Notes under the pieces: generated by a model
Seen by the model: the letters and a program-made list of their open reading frames with translations, nothing else
Databases searched by the model: none
What the model was told of the DNA's origin: nothing
From: G963422445 sp963422445
GTDB taxonomy: Bacteria; Pseudomonadota; Alphaproteobacteria; Thalassobaculales; Thalassobaculaceae
Assembly: GCA_963422445.2 (NCBI GenBank)
Contig: OY729512.2
Coordinates: 2,294,001 to 2,358,000, forward strand
Length of the DNA stretch: 64,000 bases
Direction of reading: 5' to 3'
Shown: one piece after another, positions 9,339-18,714 of the stretch
How the letters are laid out: every line of letters starts with the position of its first letter
Position numbering within the stretch: position 1 is the first letter of the stretch
Program-made: the position numbers and the translations under genes

Positions 9339-10349
9339 TCAGGGATAGACAATCCGCCGACATAAGGCGGGAAGAGCACCGTTCGCAAGTGCAGCCATCG
9401 TTGCCGGCAGATCGTCGAACATGGTCTCGCCCGTGATCAGGGCATCCAGACGATCGTCGCGCAGCAGTTCCAGGGCCTTGTCGAGACGAAGGGCAGGCGT
9501 GCACCGGCCGCGTCTCGACGGGGCGACGCTGCCGACCTGTGAGGATTGTAGGGTCAGCCGCCGATCATGGAAATCTTCTCCAAGTTGCAGAGTAACAGGG
9601 CGGTTGCCATACCAGCTGAGATCAATGATACGGCCCTCGAAAGCTGCCATGCGAAGCGCCTGTCCAAGACCGCCTGGATGCCCGCTGGCATGGAAAATCA
9701 GTGAGTATTCCGCGTCTCCGGAATCACCGGTAAACTCGAGGCCCAGCCGCGCTGCGACCTGTGCCTTCTCAGGCTTGACATCGATGACCGTCACCCGCCT
9801 CGAGGTTCGCCGGTGAACCAGATAAGCGGTCAGCAATCCGATGACCCCGGCTCCGATGACGCAGATACGATCACGTTTGCGCGGTTTTGCGTCCCACAAG
9901 GCGTTCAGGGCTGTCTCCATGTTCGCAGCTAGGATCGCGCGGTCCGGCGGCAGGTCCGCGGGCAGTGGCCGTGCCACTTCTTCCGGAACCGTGAACAGAT
10001 CCTGATGCGGATGCAGGCAGAAGACTGGCCGGTTCAGCCAGTCCGCCGGCCCGTCGACGACGGTGCCGACGATGCTGTAGCCGTATTTGACGGGACCGGG
10101 AAAATGTCCTTCCTGAAAGGGGCACCGCATCCGGTTGTGCAGACGCTCCGGAACATGACCGCGGTGGACAAGGGTCTCGGTGCCGCGGCTGATCGCACCG
10201 TAGCTGGCGCGTATCAGCAGTTCACCAGGCCCTGGCGCCGGCAGGATCTGACCGCGGATCGCCCCGTGGCCGGGCCGAACGGTCCAATATGCTCGCGCGC
10301 GCCGGCGATGGTTATCGTTTCCGGGTTGCGGGTCGCTGGATGCCGTCAT
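9339..10349 (-). CDS. Zinc-binding alcohol dehydrogenase-like MDR oxidoreductase
   Basis: A 336-residue medium-chain dehydrogenase. The N-terminal half has PGPGELLIRASYGAISRGTE and FPGPVKYGYSIVG. The Rossmann half has RICVIGAGVIGLLTAYLVHR and VTVIDVKPEK. The canonical catalytic Cys and His zinc ligands are not evident, as in the BchC/threonine-dehydrogenase-like branch of this superfamily. It is the first gene of the minus-strand pterin-like cluster, 57 bp ahead of the PTPS-like gene, and is divergent from the YceI gene. Confidence 0.85.
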   Translation of the reverse strand: MTASSDPQPGNDNHRRRARAYWTVRPGHGAIRGQILPAPGPGELLIRASYGAISRGTETLVHRGHVPERLHNRMRCPFQEGHFPGPVKYGYSIVGTVVDGPADWLNRPVFCLHPHQDLFTVPEEVARPLPADLPPDRAILAANMETALNALWDAKPRKRDRICVIGAGVIGLLTAYLVHRRTSRRVTVIDVKPEKAQVAARLGLEFTGDSGDAEYSLIFHASGHPGGLGQALRMAAFEGRIIDLSWYGNRPVTLQLGEDFHDRRLTLQSSQVGSVAPSRRGRCTPALRLDKALELLRDDRLDALITGETMFDDLPATMAALANGALPALCRRIVYP

Positions 10350-10444
10350 AACCTTGGTCCGTCGCTGGATGCCGGATAGGGCCGAATCGCCATTGATGGA
10401 GACTGACCATACCCCGAGTCATACATGGTTTCCGCCGTTTCAGA

Positions 10445-11020
10445 ATGCTCGCCGTGTTGCTTGCTGTCATGTCGGTGCCGTTACCGGCGCGCTGCGAGCC
10501 GGTCCGCCATGTCCTGGACACCGAGCATCTGTCGATCGCCTTTCTCGTCCACCACATCGGCTTTGCCAAGACGCTCGGACTGTTCCGCAATGCGGAGGGC
10601 AGCTTCGTGTTTGACGAAACCGTTCCCTCGGTATCCGACATTGAGGTGACGATTGATGCTGAGAGTGTTTACACGAACCATGCGGCGCGGGACACGCATT
10701 TGAGAAAGAAGGATTTTCTCTGGATTGATCGCTATCCGACAATCACCTTCGTCGGCAGCTCTGCCAGGCAAACCGGGCCGCGCACCGGTGAGATCACGGG
10801 CGCGTTGACACTCCGTGGCGTGACCAGAGTCGTATCCCTCGACGTGACCTGGAACCGGACCGGCGCTTATCCGTTCGGAGACAAACATGCCGCGATGGGA
10901 ATTTCAGCCCGAACGGTTTTTAGGCGCAGCGATTTCGGCATGACCTATGCCGTTGCGAATGGTTGGGTCGGCGACGAGGTCGAGGTCATCATCGAATTCG
11001 AGGCCCTGCGGATTCCGTGA
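10445..11020 (+). CDS. YceI-family periplasmic lipid-binding protein
   Basis: A short hydrophobic N-terminus (MLAVLLAVMSVPLPARCEP) looks like a cleavable signal peptide, so the mature lipocalin-like protein should be periplasmic. Family features are HVLDTEHLSIAFLVHHIGF, FDETVPSVSDIEVTIDAESV, HLRKKDFLWIDRYPTITF and GALTLRGVTRVVSLDVTW. YceI proteins bind isoprenoid or other amphiphilic ligands. It stands alone, divergent from the pterin-like cluster with about 95 bp between. Confidence 0.88.
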   Translation: MLAVLLAVMSVPLPARCEPVRHVLDTEHLSIAFLVHHIGFAKTLGLFRNAEGSFVFDETVPSVSDIEVTIDAESVYTNHAARDTHLRKKDFLWIDRYPTITFVGSSARQTGPRTGEITGALTLRGVTRVVSLDVTWNRTGAYPFGDKHAAMGISARTVFRRSDFGMTYAVANGWVGDEVEVIIEFEALRIP

Positions 11021-11177
11021 CATTGGGCTTAAACAATGGTAAAGGAAGGGTCATGCGGATCTGGCTGCCGAAAAATGGAACGGGACTGTGCAGGAAATCC
11101 CCGTATGGCAGGCGTTGTTCCGGATTCCGGCGGTTCGCTCGATGCGTTGATTGGCGACTTGTACCCAGGAGTTGACC

Positions 11178-12065
11178 ATGCCCAGTCTGGAGATCACCCC
11201 GCTTTCACCCCATGTCGGCGCAGAGATTCGCGGTATTGATCTTGTCGATCTCGAGGATGCGGTTTTTGCCGCCATCAGCTCGGCTTTCGACGAATTTGGC
11301 GGATTGCTGTTTCGCAATCAGACTCTGTCCCCGGATGATCTGGTGGCGTTCAGCCAGCGTTTCGGTGAGCTTGATCATGCGCCAGTCATGGAGAATGGCA
11401 AGACCGCGGTACCCGGTTATCCCGAAATCTACATCGTGTCCAATATCAAGGACGATACCGGCAAAGCCATCGGCAGCCTTGGCAGCGGCGAGGCGGTATG
11501 GCACACAGATATGTCGTATCTTGAAAATCCTCCCGATATCTCAATGCTGTATGCGCTTGAAGTACCGCCCGAAGGTGGTGATACGTCACTTTGCAGTATG
11601 GCTGCGGCCCATGATGCCTTGCCGACGGATTTGCGCGACAAGGCAAGGATGCTTTCGATCAAGCATGACGGGACATTCAATTCCGGTGGGCTGCTTCGCA
11701 AAGGCGTGCGCGCCGACGATGACCCGATGACTTGCGAGGGGCAGCCGCATCCGGTGGTTTGCGCGCATCCCCGGACCGGGCGCCCGGTACTTTATCTTGG
11801 CCGCCGTCGCAATGCCTATGTCATAGGGCTCGAGCGGCAGGCGTCGGAGAATCTCCTCGACAATCTCTGGGAGCATGCGACCCTGCCGGAATATACCTAC
11901 TGTCATTGCTGGCAGGTCGGTGATCTGTTGATGTGGGACAATCGTGTCACCATGCATCGCCGGGAGCCATTCGACGCGACGGCGCGCCGCTTGATGCAAC
12001 GCACGCAGATCCAGGGTCATACGCCGCCACGGCCGCACTTGGATCAGGCGGGTAATGCTGACTGA
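11178..12065 (+). CDS. TauD/TfdA-family Fe(II)/2-oxoglutarate dioxygenase
   Basis: A 295-residue protein with VWHTDMSYLENPP (iron-binding HxD), MWDNRVTMHRREPFD (distal His) and ARRLMQRTQI (Arg for 2-oxoglutarate). The N-terminus LEITPLSPHVGAEIRGIDL is typical of taurine/2,4-D-type dioxygenases, which hydroxylate small organic acids. ATG 11178 follows AGGAG with correct spacing, so it is preferred to upstream TTG codons. The substrate is not deducible. Confidence 0.9.
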   Translation: MPSLEITPLSPHVGAEIRGIDLVDLEDAVFAAISSAFDEFGGLLFRNQTLSPDDLVAFSQRFGELDHAPVMENGKTAVPGYPEIYIVSNIKDDTGKAIGSLGSGEAVWHTDMSYLENPPDISMLYALEVPPEGGDTSLCSMAAAHDALPTDLRDKARMLSIKHDGTFNSGGLLRKGVRADDDPMTCEGQPHPVVCAHPRTGRPVLYLGRRRNAYVIGLERQASENLLDNLWEHATLPEYTYCHCWQVGDLLMWDNRVTMHRREPFDATARRLMQRTQIQGHTPPRPHLDQAGNAD

Positions 12066-12130
12066 CAGGGACCGTTGCCAGCGAGGCCCTGCCAAGGGTG
12101 AAATCCGTCAAAGTCTGGCGCGGATCGCGG

Positions 12131-13249
12131 TCAATCCGTGAGCGATGCCATGACTTTGGTACAGAAGCCGCCAATGCTGCCGCCTTCGATCCAGCGGATA
12201 ACAGCAACGAGGTCGGCTTCGGGTTCGATCCAGATAACATTGGTGCCGAAACCGAAGGCGCAGTAACCCGAGCGGCCGGCGCCAGGCAGACGAGTGCCAG
12301 AGGTGTTCAACCACCAGAGAAACCCGTAATCTTGGTTGATTGGGCAAGGTGCGACTGCTTGCCGCATATAATCCGGCGATAACAGACGGTTACCGTTCCA
12401 GACACCCTCGCGTAGCATCAACAGGCCGAGGCGCGCCTGATCGCGTGAACTGATAAACACCCCGCCGCCCCAATGAGATCCACCCGATACCGACTGAACG
12501 GGCTCACCTCCGATCTCGATCCAGGAGTTGTGATAGCCGTGCCATTCCCAGTCGCGGGATGCTCCGATCGGGTCCATGATTCGCTCGCGGAATACTGTCG
12601 GCAGTCCACGTCCGGCAACGCGCAGCAGGGCGAGCGAAAGCCGGTTTACTCTGACATCGTTGTATTCCCAGAATGTCCCTGGCATCCGGAGCGGGCGGGC
12701 CTGCCCTTTGGTAACGTTGTCTGCGGGGGATACGGAAAGATCGCGGTTGTGGTCGACGAGATCCGGTTTGCCCCATAGCTCGCCTTCCCATTCACTGGTC
12801 TGCTGCAGCAATTGCTGCCAGGTGATCTGGTGATTGTGTGGCGGTTCGAATCCGCCATCGCTGACCAGTTGATGAACCGGGGCGTCAAAGTCCGGGATCC
12901 GGCCGTCGTCGTGCAAGAGGCCGGCGCAAATCGAAAGCAGGCTCTTGGCCACGGAAAACGTGATATCGGCACGACGGGTATTGCCCCATTCGGCGATAAT
13001 GTGGCCACCGCGCAAGATCATGCCGCTTGGGCCGCCACGCGGTCGTGTCGGACCGATAATTTCGTTCCAGGGTGGCGGTTCGGCGAAGGCCTTGTTCTCC
13101 AGTGCCCTCTGGACATCCCGGTCCATGACCGATTCGTTCCTGATCGCGAAGGCAACCGAATCGGCGAGGCCGTCGGGGTCAAAGCCAGCGTTGGCGGGCG
13201 TGACGGATTGCCAGTCGTCACCCCGACCTGGGAAATACGGTGTTGTCAT
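12131..13249 (-). CDS. Serine hydrolase, class C beta-lactamase / penicillin-binding family
   Basis: The catalytic SxxK is SVAK within DITFSVAKSLLSICAGLLHD, and the second motif YND lies in WEYNDVRVNRLSLALL. Late in the protein are WGGGVFISSRDQARLGLLML and GYCAFGFGTNVIWIEPEADLV. The 372-residue protein has no clear signal peptide, so it may be a cytoplasmic esterase or amidase rather than a resistance enzyme. It converges on the TauD-like gene. Confidence 0.85.
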   Translation of the reverse strand: MTTPYFPGRGDDWQSVTPANAGFDPDGLADSVAFAIRNESVMDRDVQRALENKAFAEPPPWNEIIGPTRPRGGPSGMILRGGHIIAEWGNTRRADITFSVAKSLLSICAGLLHDDGRIPDFDAPVHQLVSDGGFEPPHNHQITWQQLLQQTSEWEGELWGKPDLVDHNRDLSVSPADNVTKGQARPLRMPGTFWEYNDVRVNRLSLALLRVAGRGLPTVFRERIMDPIGASRDWEWHGYHNSWIEIGGEPVQSVSGGSHWGGGVFISSRDQARLGLLMLREGVWNGNRLLSPDYMRQAVAPCPINQDYGFLWWLNTSGTRLPGAGRSGYCAFGFGTNVIWIEPEADLVAVIRWIEGGSIGGFCTKVMASLTD

Positions 13250-13558
13250 CGTCCGATCCTTTCAGTCCGTAACAATAGATCGCCTTGTCGAGTTCGTCAC
13301 GGTTCAGCGTGACGTTCGATTTCCAAACCGTGTTCGGACTGCATGCCGGCTGTCGCGACGCTGGGCCCGGTCAATGCCTGCGGCCGTTACTCGATCCCGG
13401 TATGCAGTCCAGTGACCGGGCGGATCAATTGCCGTGCAGTTGGAACTCCAGAAATTTACAGGACGGTCCCGACCTGACGTCCCTGTTCGGCGACCAAACG
13501 AAGTTGCGGTCTTGGTTGGCCGAAAAATGGCGCCGGAGACGGGCGTTCATGGTCCGGC

Positions 13559-13576
13559 GCGTGATAAAGATCACGC
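13559..13576. promoter_or_regulatory. CRP/FNR-type palindrome upstream of the agmatinase-family gene
   Basis: GCGTGATAAAGATCACGC is a perfect inverted repeat with six-base arms and a six-base spacer, close to the TGTGA-N6-TCACA pattern of CRP/FNR proteins. It lies 62 bp before the start at 13638, a position compatible with activation. A possible -10, TACACT, occurs about 25 bp downstream. The rest of the 388-bp gap (13250-13637) holds nothing recognisable. Confidence 0.4.
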
Positions 13577-13637
13577 ACCGCATGGCTGGCCGTGCTACAC
13601 TCGGTGCTGTTCGGCCAACCAGAATCCGGAGAGTGTG

Positions 13638-14591
13638 ATGGCGATGACACCGGATAACCTTGATCGAATGAGTCAGGCCAGATATCTCGGCCTGCCGACA
13701 TTCATGCGAGCGCCGTACTCGGAGGACCCGGCTGGGCTCGACATCGCAATGATCGGGGTTCCCTACGACGGTGGCGTGACCAACCGCCCCGGCGCCCGTC
13801 ATGGACCGCGGGAGGTTCGTAATCAATCGTCCTTGATGCGGTTGATGAATCAGGCGACCGGAGTCAAACCCTATGACCTTTGCAAGGTTGCCGATATTGG
13901 TGATGCTCGGGTTGAGTGCCCGTTTCATCTGGAAAACGCCCATGAAGAAATCCGGCGGGCGTTTGAACCGGTGATCGCAGCTGGAGCGGTGCCGCTGTCG
14001 GTTGGCGGTGATCATTCGATCTCGCTGCCGATCCTGCGGGTAGTCGGGGCACGGTGTCCGGTCGGCATGGTCCATATCGATGCCCATTGCGATACGGGCG
14101 ACGATTATCTCGGTTCCCGCTTCCATCATGGCGCGCCGTTCTCGCGCGCTGTTGAAGAAGGGCTCCTTGATCCGCTTCGGACTGTGCAGATCGGCATTCG
14201 GGGCAGCCTGAACAATCCCGATCAGTGGCGTTTCAGCTACGAGCACGGCATGCGGGTCATCCAGATGCATGAAGTCCATGCCATGGGGCTTGACGCCGTG
14301 ATCGCCGAAGCCCGACGGGTTGCCGGTGATGGTCCGACCTATCTTTCCTTCGATATTGATGCGCTCGATCCGGCCTACGCGCCGGGTACCGGCACGCCAG
14401 AGATCGGCGGATTTACGTCGCTGGAAGGGCAACTGCTTGTTCGCGGTCTCTCCGGGCTGGATCTGATTGGCGCCGATCTCGTCGAAGTCTCTCCACCGTT
14501 TGATCAGGGCGGTTTGACTGCGCTGACGGGAGCCACCCTGATGTTCGAAATACTCTGCGTTCTTGCCGAGGCCGTCGCGCGGTGCCGGTGA
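13638..14591 (+). CDS. Agmatinase/arginase-family ureohydrolase
   Basis: A 317-residue manganese-dependent enzyme that cleaves a guanidino group to urea. The metal ligands are visible in VGGDHSISLPI, HIDAHCDTGDDY and YLSFDIDALDPAYAPGTGTP. The N-terminal MIGVPYDGGVTNRPGARHGP is typical of agmatinase/guanidinobutyrase enzymes. ATG 13638 follows GGAG with good spacing. Substrate (agmatine, guanidinobutyrate or another guanidine compound) is uncertain. Confidence 0.92.
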   Translation: MAMTPDNLDRMSQARYLGLPTFMRAPYSEDPAGLDIAMIGVPYDGGVTNRPGARHGPREVRNQSSLMRLMNQATGVKPYDLCKVADIGDARVECPFHLENAHEEIRRAFEPVIAAGAVPLSVGGDHSISLPILRVVGARCPVGMVHIDAHCDTGDDYLGSRFHHGAPFSRAVEEGLLDPLRTVQIGIRGSLNNPDQWRFSYEHGMRVIQMHEVHAMGLDAVIAEARRVAGDGPTYLSFDIDALDPAYAPGTGTPEIGGFTSLEGQLLVRGLSGLDLIGADLVEVSPPFDQGGLTALTGATLMFEILCVLAEAVARCR

Positions 14592-14693
14592 GGGTCTTGC
14601 AGCGTGGAAGCCCGGAATCCGGAAGATACGGCTATTCCGGTGTCAGGAGTTTCGGACGAGAAACGGGGCGGACAGTCTGCCGGAGACAATGAA

Positions 14694-14930
14694 ATGAGCG
14701 ATAACGTCACTGTGGTTGATGCCAGCGGGCTTAAATGCCCCTTGCCGGTCCTCAAGGCCCGAAAGGCGATAAAATCCTTGGGAACGGGCATGGCATTGCG
14801 CGTGATTTCCACAGATCCGGCCTCACCACTGGATTTCAGGCATTTTTGCAATACCGCGGGACACGAACTGTTGAGCGTGACCGAAGGCGACGGGCGTCAC
14901 GAATTCCTGATTCGCAAGGTCGATGCCTGA
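14694..14930 (+). CDS. TusA/SirA-family sulfur-carrier protein
   Basis: A 78-residue protein with DASGLKCPLPVLKARKAI, the signature CPxP motif whose Cys carries persulfide sulfur, followed by LRVISTDPASPLDFRHFCN and the terminal beta-hairpin. TusA proteins pass sulfur to tRNA thiolation, molybdenum cofactor or sulfur oxidation systems. The ATG at 14694 has GGAGA eight bases upstream. It lies about 100 bp after the ureohydrolase and just before the SRPBCC gene. Confidence 0.9.
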   Translation: MSDNVTVVDASGLKCPLPVLKARKAIKSLGTGMALRVISTDPASPLDFRHFCNTAGHELLSVTEGDGRHEFLIRKVDA

Positions 14931-14963
14931 CTGCAGGGCGGTTTGGCCGGCCGGAGAGACGGC

Positions 14964-15395
14964 GTGATCAACGAGACCGTATGGATCGCGGCACCGGTCG
15001 GACAGGTGTGGCGGCATCTGTCCGAACCCGTACGCATGTCGATATGGATGCCGGGCATCCGGACAATGCGGTCGCGCGACGGTCTCGAGTTGCGGGCCGG
15101 CAGTTGCGTCGTGTTTGCGGCCGGGGCGACGGAGCGACTGGCCGATGTCGTCGAGTTCGAGCCGGAACGGGTCATCACCTTGAGCGCGAGCGACGGGGCT
15201 TTCACGCTGACCTACCGGTATTGTCTTGCCGAGGCTGGCGGTGGCAGTGACGTCAGCCTTGATGCGCGCTGCGATGTCCGCGGATTCATGATCATCCTGG
15301 CGCCGCTGTTGCGCGCCCGTATACGAAAGGCCGACCGCTGGCAATTGGCCTATCTGAAGGGCGTCGTCGAAAAGGACCGCGATGCGCGGCGGTGA
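14964..15395 (+). CDS. SRPBCC-superfamily protein (CoxG/polyketide-cyclase-like)
   Basis: A 143-residue protein that begins VINETVWIAAPVGQVWRHLS and continues with RMSIWMPGIRTM and LADVVEFEPERVITLSASDG, the helix-grip START-like fold used to bind hydrophobic ligands. GTG 14964 is preferred because GGAGAG lies six bases upstream; a TTG at 14943 would lengthen it by seven residues. Function is not predictable. Confidence 0.75.
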   Translation: MINETVWIAAPVGQVWRHLSEPVRMSIWMPGIRTMRSRDGLELRAGSCVVFAAGATERLADVVEFEPERVITLSASDGAFTLTYRYCLAEAGGGSDVSLDARCDVRGFMIILAPLLRARIRKADRWQLAYLKGVVEKDRDARR

Positions 15396-15498
15396 TGATC
15401 GCTTGATCAGCACAGAAGCAGCCGCGTAATCGCGATAGCCGCCGGAACACAAGGTGGTTCGGAATGCCCAGAATAGAATCGGAGGCACGGAGCGGAAG

Positions 15499-16767
15499 AT
15501 GGAACAATTCGATCGCATGCTCGAGGTGAACGGGCGGCGCTATGCTTGGCCGGTGCGGCCATTGGTGGTGGTCTGCATCGATGGCTCCGAGCCTGCTTAT
15601 ATCGAGATGGCGGTTGCTGCCGGCGCCATGCCGTATACCCGAACCATGTTGGCGCATGGCGCCGATCTCAGGGCCGATTGTGTGATTCCGAGTTTTACGA
15701 ATCCCAACAATCTCTCGATCGTGACGGGATGTCCGCCATCGGTGCATGGAATCTGCGGAAACTACTTTTACGACCGGGACAGCGGCACGGAGGTCATGAT
15801 GAACGACCCGGCGTTGCTGCGCGCCGCGACAATCTTCTCGGTCTTTGAACAGGTGGGCGCCAAAATCGTCATCGGGACAGCCAAGGACAAGTTGCGCGGT
15901 CTACTTGGCCATGGTCTGCGACATGGCCAAGGCGGTTCAATCTGTTTTTCAGCTGAACGGGCCGATACGGCGACCCTTGCGGATAACGGCGTTGCAGGGC
16001 TGATTGAACTGACCGGTTTGCCGCGTCCGTCAGTGTACAGTGCCGAACTTTCCGAATTCGTTTTTGCTGTGGGTTTGCGGTTGATGGAACGGGATCGTCC
16101 CGATTTGATGTATCTTTCGACCACGGACTACATTCAGCACAAGGCCGCACCTGGCAGCGAGACGGCCAATGCCTTTTATCGCATGATGGATCACTATTGG
16201 GCTGGCCTCGATGCCTGCGGCGCGACACTGGTGCTGACAGCAGACCATGGCATGAGCGCCAAGCACGATAATACCGGAGCGCCAAATGTGATCTATCTGC
16301 AGGACGAGCTGGATCGCATGTCCGGCGCGGGAATGGCGCGGGTGATCTTGCCGATCACGGACCCTTATGTCGTTCATCACGGCGTGCTTGGATCATTCGC
16401 GACCATTTATCTGGAGGCGAACGCCAGCGCTGCGGTGTTGATGGACAAACTTGCGGAGTATGAAGGTATCGAAATCGTGCTCGACCGGGCCGAAGCCTGC
16501 CGGCGTTTCGAACTCCCACAGGATCGCCTGGGCGACATCGTTGTCATTGCAACGAAAGCCATGACCTTTGGAACCCGCGCGTCCGAGCACGATCTATCGG
16601 GACTCGACGCTCCATTGCGGTCACATGGCGGGCTGGCCGAACAGACCGTTCCATTGATCTGCAATGTGCCGGTTCAAGCATCCGGCAGGATATGCCGATG
16701 GCGCAACTTTGACGCGTTTGACCTTGGACTCAATTTTGCCGACGGCCCGGTTCCGGCTGGCTGGTGA
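15499..16767 (+). CDS. phnA: Phosphonoacetate hydrolase, alkaline phosphatase superfamily
   Basis: Hydrolyses the C-P bond of phosphonoacetate to acetate and phosphate. The 422-residue protein has VVCIDGSEPAYIEMA (metal Asp at residue 28), the nucleophile region SFTNPNNLSIVTG (Thr67), TADHGMSAKHD (Asp/His metal ligands) and LRSHGGLAEQTVP. ATG 15499 was chosen because homologues start there; upstream codons have no ribosome-binding site. No phn transporter or aminotransferase is beside it. Confidence 0.9.
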   Translation: MEQFDRMLEVNGRRYAWPVRPLVVVCIDGSEPAYIEMAVAAGAMPYTRTMLAHGADLRADCVIPSFTNPNNLSIVTGCPPSVHGICGNYFYDRDSGTEVMMNDPALLRAATIFSVFEQVGAKIVIGTAKDKLRGLLGHGLRHGQGGSICFSAERADTATLADNGVAGLIELTGLPRPSVYSAELSEFVFAVGLRLMERDRPDLMYLSTTDYIQHKAAPGSETANAFYRMMDHYWAGLDACGATLVLTADHGMSAKHDNTGAPNVIYLQDELDRMSGAGMARVILPITDPYVVHHGVLGSFATIYLEANASAAVLMDKLAEYEGIEIVLDRAEACRRFELPQDRLGDIVVIATKAMTFGTRASEHDLSGLDAPLRSHGGLAEQTVPLICNVPVQASGRICRWRNFDAFDLGLNFADGPVPAGW

Positions 16768-16796
16768 TCCGTATATCCGCCGGAGTGCCCGTGGGA

Positions 16797-17612
16797 TCAG
16801 GTTCCGGCGATCATCGGTGCAGTGAGACGCCGGAGTGTTGCAAGAATGCTGAGTGCCGTGATCTTGCCTGTCCGCGGATTCTCTTCCGTCGGTATGTTTT
16901 CGATCGTCATGGAGAAACGGGCACTGTCAGCCTCGACCGTGATGGTGTGGTTGTTGCGGTCGGCGGCAGGGTCGGCCCATATCTGAAGCGTGGTGCGGTC
17001 CGGGCCGATACCGGCCAGGCTAAGTGCCGCGGCGACATTAACATTGGCCGGGAACCCGGCGGCGCCGTCACGGGCCGTCCCGCTGAAGACCAGTTTGGCT
17101 TCCGCCAGGTTGTCGATCGAAATGTTGTTGTTCACCAGATGCGGCGCGCCGCGCAGGCTGTTCGGGGATTTTCTGGTTATCAGGGTTATGTCGGCAATGT
17201 TGCCTTCGGCGGCAGCGCGCACGGCGTCGAGGCCGATCAGGGCGCCGGTCGGAATAACGATGCGCGCGCCGGTCTCGGCGGCGCGTTCCACGAGATGCAT
17301 GCGCGGCAGCAATGCGCCGACGCTTGCCGGGATGAAAACGCGTCCTGCTTCCACAGCCGCTCGCGCGACCTCGTCGAAGACGGCGGCGGGGGCGCATTCG
17401 ACGATCACGTCAGTTGCGGCTGCGAGTCCGGCGAGCGTTGTCACAGGGGGTGGAGCCGAGAACCCGGCCAGGTTTCGCCGGACCTTTTCGGTGTCCCGGG
17501 CCGACACTGCGGTGAGCCGTAATCCTCCGATGGCGCCTGCGTCAAGCGCCCGGGCGATGCTGAGACCGATTGTACCGAGACCGCCAATTCCGACTCTCAG
17601 TGGATTTGTCAT
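16797..17612 (-). CDS. nadX: Aspartate dehydrogenase
   Basis: A 271-residue NAD(P)-dependent enzyme converting aspartate to iminoaspartate/oxaloacetate, sometimes feeding NAD synthesis. The Rossmann motif is VGIGGLGTIGLSIARAL. IVECAPAAVFDEVARAAVEA, IPTGALIGLDAVRAA and the active-site stretch ISIDNLAEAKLVFSGTARDG match the family. The gene is convergent with phnA (29 bp apart) and is not next to nadA/nadC, so a catabolic role is equally possible. Confidence 0.88.
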   Translation of the reverse strand: MTNPLRVGIGGLGTIGLSIARALDAGAIGGLRLTAVSARDTEKVRRNLAGFSAPPPVTTLAGLAAATDVIVECAPAAVFDEVARAAVEAGRVFIPASVGALLPRMHLVERAAETGARIVIPTGALIGLDAVRAAAEGNIADITLITRKSPNSLRGAPHLVNNNISIDNLAEAKLVFSGTARDGAAGFPANVNVAAALSLAGIGPDRTTLQIWADPAADRNNHTITVEADSARFSMTIENIPTEENPRTGKITALSILATLRRLTAPMIAGT

Positions 17613-17843
17613 GCCGACCTCCAGGAAGATTGAACCGTGTCATTTTCAGCAAGGCATATTTCCAGATTGAAGACAATTGCGTTCGCTGGTGGTGATCACT
17701 CAGTTTGTGAGGCCGATACAGTATGCGTTCGAGCAGCAAAGGAACAATAGGCGTAACTGCCTAGGTACCATGTTGCTGACGGTGGCGGGATTATTGTGAG
17801 TGCTGGGGTGGTGTCGTCGAGTTCCTGTTTTTTTATTCTTCGT

Positions 17844-17954
17844 ACCGCTTATGCACGTGGCTCCGGTAAAACACACATGTAGCGTTTGGCGTGCCGGGAA
17901 TAGTCGACATCGGGGGCAACATCGTGTGCCACCGGAGCCACGTGCATAAGCGGT
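17844..17954. mobile_element. 111-bp MITE, copy 1
   Basis: Terminal repeats ACCGCTTATGCAC/GTGGCTCCGGT are perfectly inverted for 24 bp, and the element is flanked by the 8-bp duplication TTCTTCGT (17836-17843 and 17955-17962). The core is the reverse complement of the cores at 35901 and 38681, with only a couple of base differences. No coding capacity. Confidence 0.92.
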
Positions 17955-18011
17955 TTCTTCGTTATAGAATCGCCAATCTATGGAGGCGCTATCGTGTGAC
18001 GGGATCGGCGG

Positions 18012-18700
18012 ATGGGGTCTTTCGGATCGAAGGCGCCGGCGGGTTTGTGTCGGACACTGATTGCGCTGATGCCGCCGCACGATGTTGACATCGAGAGTCA
18101 TTCGGGGCGGTGCGTTGATGATGCACGAGTCGCCGATCCTGTGCTCGATGCCCTTGTCTGTAATCATCCGCTCGAGCTGGTGCATGGCTGTGCGCATGCC
18201 TTTCTGTCGTCGTTTCCGTTCTCCGGCCGGGAACTGGTCTACAGTGATCCGCCGTATCTGCAGACGACCCGGCGGTCGGCCCGGCGCTATCGCTTCGACT
18301 CTACGGAGGCCGACCCTGTCGCACTTCCGGATCGACTCAAGCAGCTGCCTTGTCAGGTGATGGTCTCGGGTCATGCCTCGGCACTGTATGACGCGATGCT
18401 GGCCGGTTGGTGCCGACTGGCGCTGCAGGTGGTTACCCAGGGCGTGGTGCGGGCCGTGGTCGTGTCGTGGTCGTGTGGTTCACCTTCGCGCCCGACCGGG
18501 TGCACTGCGCGCGCTGAGCCGGGCGCAACGTCACCGACTGCCAGCGCATCAAGCGCAAGGCGGCCAACCGGGGCCGTTGCTCTGCGGCGCTGCCGCCAGG
18601 CGAACGTCTTGCGGTGTTATCCGCCATGATGGCTGTCGAGGCAGAGACCCCGTTGGGCTGGACAGAGGATCCCGCCGCCTCTGCCGAGGCCTTCGCTGGC
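18012..18700 (+). pseudogene. D12-class N6-adenine DNA methyltransferase remnant
   Basis: The frame reads LIALMPPHDV, then SFPFSGRELVYSDPPYLQTT with the DPPY catalytic motif IV, then LKQLPCQVMVSGHASALYDAM. A frameshift near 18470 moves the rest into another frame as VWFTFAPDRVHCAR, an in-frame TGA, then RIKRKAANRGR and LPPGERLAVLSAMMAVEAET. The SAM-binding FxGxG motif at the N-terminus is missing. The style is that of phage-borne Dam-like enzymes, and the gene is dead. Confidence 0.8.
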
Positions 18701-18714
18701 TAGGGATCTCCTCC

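Noticed and set aside
13425..14432. 335-codon open frame antisense to the agmatinase-family gene
   Set aside because: Shadow of a well-supported gene; its translation has no family features and is rich in His/Arg typical of antisense frames in GC-rich DNA.
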